9,483 nucleotides of DNA. Source: JADHUC01 sp964617665. GTDB lineage: Bacteria; Planctomycetota; Planctomycetia; Pirellulales; Pirellulaceae. The notes beneath the pieces are model-generated. The model ran no database searches. It saw only the letters and a program-made list of their open reading frames with translations, and was not told the DNA's origin. The position numbers and the translations under genes are program-made. Every line of letters begins with the position of its first letter. Position 1 is the stretch's first letter. The DNA lies in the NCBI GenBank assembly GCA_964617665.1, contig CAZUAH010000538.1:1-9483 (forward strand), given 5' to 3'. Of the stretch, positions 1 to 5,000 are shown one piece after another.

Positions 1-1397
1 CCACGGGCAATACGATCGGTGGCACGGCGGCCGGTGCGAGCAATGTGATCTCGGGGAATACCCGCTACGGCGTGATCATTAATACGGCGACGGCCACGGG
101 CAATGTGCTCGAAGGCAACTTGATCGGCACCAACGCCGCTGGTACCGGTACGTTGGGAAATGGTGAACACGGCGTGGTGATCACCCTCGGTGCCCATACG
201 AATACGATTGGTGGGACGGCCGCCGGTGCCGGCAATCTGATCTCTGGAAACGGTAACCACGGCGTCTTCCTCAATGGTGACAGTAACATCGTGCAAGGTA
301 ATTTGATCGGCACCAATGCGGCTGGCAGCGGGCCGCTGGGCAACGCGGGCTCGGGCGTGGTCGCGCCGGGGACCAATGGCAACCAGATCGGTGGAGCGGC
401 TGCCGGGGCTGGCAACGCGGTCGCCTACAACGGAGTCCGCGGCGTGGTGGTGAGCTTCGGCGGAACAGGCAACGCGATTCGGCGAAACTCGATACACGAT
501 AACGGCGGTGCGACGCGACTGGGCATCGACTTGAACAACGACAACGCGACCGCCAACGACGCCGACGATCCCGACACGGGTGCGAACAACTTGCAGAACT
601 TCCCCGAGATGGTATCGGCAACGATCAACGGGGCGAACTTGGACGTCGTCTACTCCATCCCGTCGACGGCGGCGAATTCGGCATTCCCGATCACAGCGGA
701 GTTTTTCTTGGCGGACGGATCGGGTGCGGAGGGTGAAACGTATCTGGGCACGCACAGCTACACGACGGAAGGCACAACACCGACGGCTAGTATTCTCAAA
801 GGCTCCGCCGTGGCTGGTAGCGTGATCGTGGCCACTGCCACGGACGGTAACGGTAACACGTCTGAGTTTTCTGCTTCGGTGACGGTGGTCTCCCCCTTAT
901 TGGCCGCAGGCGGCGAAGCGAGTCAAAAGTCACGAGTCGAAGGTCAAAAGCTGGAAGCGGACCAGCTTGTACCAGTCGTGGACGCGGCGATTGACCGTTT
1001 GGTTGGAGCCGGTTTTGCAGCGGAATCGTTCTCCAACGTCCAGGTGGCGATTGCCGACCTTCCGGGTGCGACACTCGGCTTGGCAACAGGCGACACGATC
1101 ACGATCGACGTGGACGCTGCCGGCTACGGCTGGTATGTCAGTCCGGAGCTGAAGGCCCCACGTCCAGAGCCAGCCGATTCCGATGCAGCTACCGTCTCTG
1201 GACTCTCGACACTGGGCTCTCGACTCCGCATGGATCTGCTGACCGTGGTGATGCACGAATTAGGCCACACGGCGGGGTTGGCAGATACCTACGACATCGA
1301 GTCGGAAGACGACCTGATGTACGCCTGGCTGGCAGCCGGCGAGCGTCGCACGCCCAACGAAGCAGCCGTGGATCGTCTGTTCGCCTCGTCCGAGTGA
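1..1397 (+). CDS. Giant secreted beta-helix protein with C-terminal metzincin-like protease, 3' part only
   Basis: Open from the window edge (first full codon at base 3) to TGA at 1395-1397; the Met at base 45 lies inside a repeat, so it is not the start. The visible 464 residues hold two 60-64-residue parallel beta-helix repeats (GNTIGGTAAGA, VISGN, NLIGTNAAG motifs), a terminal helix turn (NSIHDNGG), a cap with LGIDLNNDNATANDADDPDTG, and an all-beta module ending GNTSEFSASVT. After a linker comes a metzincin-like protease domain: IADLPGATLGLATG, GYGWYV, then HELGHTAGLAD (bases 1254-1286) and a Met-turn-like DDLMYAWL. H, H and D are the expected zinc ligands and E the catalytic base; Asp as third ligand is known from snapalysin-type metzincins. 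It is a close paralogue of the 2092-7995 gene. Probably exported; substrate unknown. The TPxDDSEF motif seen in the paralogue before the protease helix is replaced here. Confidence 0.9.
   Translation, partial: TGNTIGGTAAGASNVISGNTRYGVIINTATATGNVLEGNLIGTNAAGTGTLGNGEHGVVITLGAHTNTIGGTAAGAGNLISGNGNHGVFLNGDSNIVQGNLIGTNAAGSGPLGNAGSGVVAPGTNGNQIGGAAAGAGNAVAYNGVRGVVVSFGGTGNAIRRNSIHDNGGATRLGIDLNNDNATANDADDPDTGANNLQNFPEMVSATINGANLDVVYSIPSTAANSAFPITAEFFLADGSGAEGETYLGTHSYTTEGTTPTASILKGSAVAGSVIVATATDGNGNTSEFSASVTVVSPLLAAGGEASQKSRVEGQKLEADQLVPVVDAAIDRLVGAGFAAESFSNVQVAIADLPGATLGLATGDTITIDVDAAGYGWYVSPELKAPRPEPADSDAATVSGLSTLGSRLRMDLLTVVMHELGHTAGLADTYDIESEDDLMYAWLAAGERRTPNEAAVDRLFASSE
1..1397 (+). repeat. Tandem paralogous duplication, copy A (copy B at 6602-7995)
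   Basis: This segment aligns collinearly with 6602-7995. The offset is 6601 bases up to about base 770 and 6598 after it, the one difference being an extra codon here (SYTTEGTT against SYSEGTT). Both copies end at the equivalent TGA. By hand count, bases 1-107 match 6602-6708 at 106 of 107 positions, while the following 93 bases match at about 80%. The spacing fits duplication of a whole gene of roughly 6 kb plus its spacer; the 5' part of copy A lies outside the window. Confidence 0.9.
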
Positions 1398-2091
1398 CGA
1401 GGCCGGATGCGCGTTTCACGGATGCTGCTAGAGCCTGACCACCGACCTTACGGAAAGAGACAGGCGACCATTGCCCTGCACTCCCCAGAGTCAGCCCGCG
1501 TCGAGTCAGTCACGGTCCCCGTCGAAGGTCAGGCGATCGCCTCACGGGTGACATCCTCCACTTCTCCCTACCACCTCGTCGTCTGTATAGCACAGCGCGT
1601 TGTCGCCACATTGTGGACAAACTGCTTGATTTGTGCTTTTTGACTTGGTAGATTCGCTAAAGGTGGGGTATCTGGACTGGTGCCCGCACAGTGGGCGACC
1701 GCTGGAGCCAGATTCCATGAAGAAGCCTTCTTCCTTCTCATAATCTCCTATTACTTTTTCGACCTTTTCGGTTGGATGCATCTTTGGCCGGACTTCTGTG
1801 CCGCAGGTGGAAAGCCTGTGCGACGCAAATCCGCAGTCGACGGACTGACGCGGTGACATCGGAGGGTTGGGATGTTGCCGAGAGTGCGAGAGGCTGGTCC
1901 CTCGGTCTTTCCGGCCAGTGGCGCGCACATTCTTCACCCCTCAGCCAAAATCACTTGTTCCGCCACTGGAAGACGTTGTCTATTGGCCAACGCGGTGACC
2001 AACATTGTCGAGGCGATTGTCCTCTCTCGCACGGCACCGCTGGTGCTACTGAACTGACGCAGTCACTCACTCAAGACAAGCGAGAACAGAC
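1398..2091. other. Intergenic spacer, no convincing gene
   Basis: About 0.7 kb between two co-directional surface-protein genes. Several short ORFs exist on both strands but none has a good ribosome site or a recognisable family; the least implausible is the minus-strand Cys-rich ORF at 1542-1781. Bases roughly 1600-1780 are visibly more A/T-rich than the flanking genes. A 12-bp palindrome lies at 1531-1542 (aggcgatcgcct) and a 7-bp-arm palindrome at 1719-1733 (gaagaag-c-cttcttc). I could not identify a well-spaced -35/-10 pair or a hairpin-plus-T terminator, although a promoter for the 2092 gene probably lies here given the distance. Confidence 0.6.
1542..1781 (-). CDS. Doubtful small Cys-rich ORF (79 residues), possible gene remnant
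   Basis: Reading from the internal ATG at 1781 to the stop at 1542-1544 gives a 79-residue product. It has a charged N-terminal part (TEKVEKVIGDYEKEEGFF), then PLCGHQ and VCPQCGDNALC, the last resembling a CxxC zinc knuckle or half of a zinc ribbon. The mix of charged and Cys-pair residues is more protein-like than other shadow ORFs here, and the segment is more A/T-rich than its neighbours, as expected for something of different origin. Against it: no Shine-Dalgarno before the ATG, no recognised family, and the upstream in-frame extension to 1937 looks non-coding. It could be a real small gene, a decayed fragment or chance. Confidence 0.2.
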   Translation of the reverse strand: MHPTEKVEKVIGDYEKEEGFFMESGSSGRPLCGHQSRYPTFSESTKSKSTNQAVCPQCGDNALCYTDDEVVGRSGGCHP

Positions 2092-5000
2092 ATGAGAAAA
2101 CAACGTCATAATCCCGAGATGAATCGACGCAGAAGGCATCTTCTTTCCGTGTCGCGCCGACGGTTTCGAAGACTTGTTGTCGAAACGCTCGAGGACCGGC
2201 GTGTGCTCAACGGCGACGGCCTTGATTTCGGCGATGCCTGGGATCAGACGGGTGGTGACGCAAACGGCAACCCGTATCCCACGTTGTTGGAACATGATGG
2301 GGCCCGGCACGTGATCGTTCCCGGCTTCTTCATGGGGCACCGGATCGACGCCGAATCCGACGGTCAGCCGACCCAGGATGCCAACGGCGATGACTACACC
2401 GATCTTGCCGACGAGGACGGTGTGACGCTGCACGCCCCGCTCGTTCCCGGACAAACGGCCTCGTTCACGGTTTACGTGACGGACGTGAACCAGTTGGGCG
2501 GAACGCTCAATGCCTGGATCGACCTGGACGGCAGCGGCGATTGGACCAGTCGCGCGGACGAGCACTTCGTGCAAGACGTGGCGGTGACGCACGGGGCCAA
2601 CCGGTTCGACATCCCGCTGCCGGCCGACGCTACCGTGGGCTCGAGCGTCGCACGGTTCCGGCTGAGCACGGCCGCCGGACTCACGCCCCAGGGCGAGGCG
2701 CCCGACGGCGAGGTGGAAGACTATGCGGTCGATATTATCGAAACCAAGTGGGTGCAGCCGCCCGAGCCGGCCACGCCCGACAATATCTACTTGGGTTGGA
2801 ACGAACCGTCGTACGTCAACCAGTCGAGCCAGGGGTCACTCGCGGGCGACGATTGGGTCTGCGATACGACAGATCCCGTCACGGAGATCGTGTGGTGGGG
2901 CTCGTTCCTCGACTGGAACGACGGATCGCAATTGCCGCAAGTCGCGCCGAGCTCTTTCCACTTCGCCATCTGGACGGATGTGCCGGTCGGCCCGGACGAT
3001 CCTTTCAGCCATCCCGGCACCGTGGAGTGGGTGCACGACAGTTCGAACTGCGACTGGGAATGGGTGGGCTGGGACTACGATCCGCGGACGGGCACCTACG
3101 AGGCCGCCTACCGCTTCAGCGTGTCGCTGGACGAGGTGAACCAGTTCGACCAGCCGGGTGACCACGGGATCTACTGGCTCACCATTTCGGCCGGCTATGA
3201 TACGGAGACAATCGATCATCCCTTCGGCTGGAAAACGCGGCCGCGCGATCCCGCTTCACCCGCCCCGGACGACGCCGTGCGGATTTCCAACCCGGTGGTG
3301 GCGGGGATGGGCGCCGCTTGGGGCGCGGGCGGACCGCTCGAGTACCCCGCGGGCCGATCGTGGGACTTGGCTTTCGAGCTGCGCACGCCCTCGGAGAACA
3401 AGCACGAACAGTTGCCCGACCCGAGTCTGCCGGGCCTGCACGCACACGACATTGTCGGGTTTGCCACGGTGCTCGCCGACAACTGGATCTGCCCGGGCGG
3501 GAACGTCACCGAACTGCATTGGTACGGCAATTACGAAAACAATCACCGCGGCTCGGGGATTATGCAATTCCAGTTGAGCATCCACCCCAACGCGGCAGGC
3601 GTCCCCTGGGACTTGCCGCAAGATCCGGGGGACATTTACGTCGCCATCGGTGGCAGTTTCACCGAGACGGACACGGGTTTGGTGACCGTCGACGGCAGTA
3701 TCATCTACAAGTACGAGTACGTGCTTCCAGAGCCGTTCGTCCAGGAGCTGGGCCAGAAGTACTGGTTCGACATCACGGCCCTGGCCAACAATCCGGAGAA
3801 CCCGCCCCTCTGGCGATGGCAGGAAGCCCAACGCGGCGCCCCGCCGATCATCGATCCGGCGGCAGAATATGGAGAAAGCGGGTGGCAAAGCATCCAGTGG
3901 GCGAACCCGCAGCCTCCGCCCGACTATTTCTACAGCGATATGGCCTTCGCCATCGTTTCGTCCGAGCAGGGACTCACCAAGGCGAAATGGTCTCAACCGC
4001 CTGAACTGTATGTCCCACAAGACGCCCACTACGGCTGGGACGAGGAATCGGTGTACGCGTTTGCGCAGATCGTGGCCGATGATTGGGTTTGCACGGACGA
4101 TCAACCGGTAACCGACATTCACTGGTGGGGTTCCTTCCTGGGTTGGACGGATCCGGATCTGGGACTGCCTCAATTCCCATCCGCGTTCCACATCGGCATC
4201 TGGACGGACGTGCCGCCGGGTGCCGATCCGTACAGCCATCCGGGCCAAATGATCTGGGAGAACTACGCCGACACCTTCGAAGTGCAATTCGCCGGTTGGG
4301 ACTTCGATCCGCGCTCTCCCGATGCCCCGCCCGAGGCCACGTTCTACTTCGAGCAATTGCTCGATCCGGACGAATGGTTCTGGCAAGAGGGGCAGGACAC
4401 GATCTATTGGGTGAGCATCGCGGCCGTCTACGGCGTTCCGCCTGGAAATGTCGAGTATCCCTTCGGCTGGAAGACGCGCCCGCGGGATGTTGACTCGCCG
4501 GCCCCCGATGATGCGGTGCGGATCTTCGCTCCGACAGGTCCGGATCTCGTCGGAAACGACACGTACCAAGACGGCGGACCCATCTTCTGGCCGGAACCCG
4601 CGGATTCCTGGGACATGGCCTTTGTGCTGACGACGACGCCGCTGGATTTCGGCGACGCGCCGGATCCGTTGATTGCGACGGCGGGCGAGTATCCTACGTT
4701 GCTAGTCAACGACGGGGCGCGGCATTTGCTCGGTTCGGGCCTGCACATGGGTGCTGCGGTCGATATCGATCCGGACGGCCAGCCCAATGCCACAGCCACT
4801 GGGGATGACAATGCTGGTGCTACGCCGGATGATGAAGATGGTGTCGTGCTGAATGGGCTGCTTGTTCCCGGCCAGTATGCGTCGTTCACGATCACAGCAT
4901 CCGCGCCTGGATTGGTGGATGCCTGGCTGGACTTCGACAGCAACGGCACTTGGGATCATCCCCAGGAACAAATCTTGGGCAGCGAGCCAGTGATCGCCGG

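Noticed and set aside
1531..1542. aggcgatcgcct palindrome containing the GCGATCGC octamer
   Set aside because: A single short palindrome in GC-rich DNA; no second copy in the window suggests an operator or a repeat family.
1640..1668. ttgact as a -35 promoter element
   Set aside because: No acceptable -10 hexamer at 16-18 bases; nothing else supports a promoter.
1719..1733. gaagaag-c-cttcttc palindrome followed by T-rich sequence as a terminator
   Set aside because: The stem is short and A/T-rich and lies over 300 bases after the stop at 1397, and the Ts are not contiguous.
3256..4569. 437-residue minus-strand ORF opposite the Trp-rich domains
   Set aside because: The sense frame has strong domain motifs and continuous coding; the antisense product is Arg-rich with no known domain.
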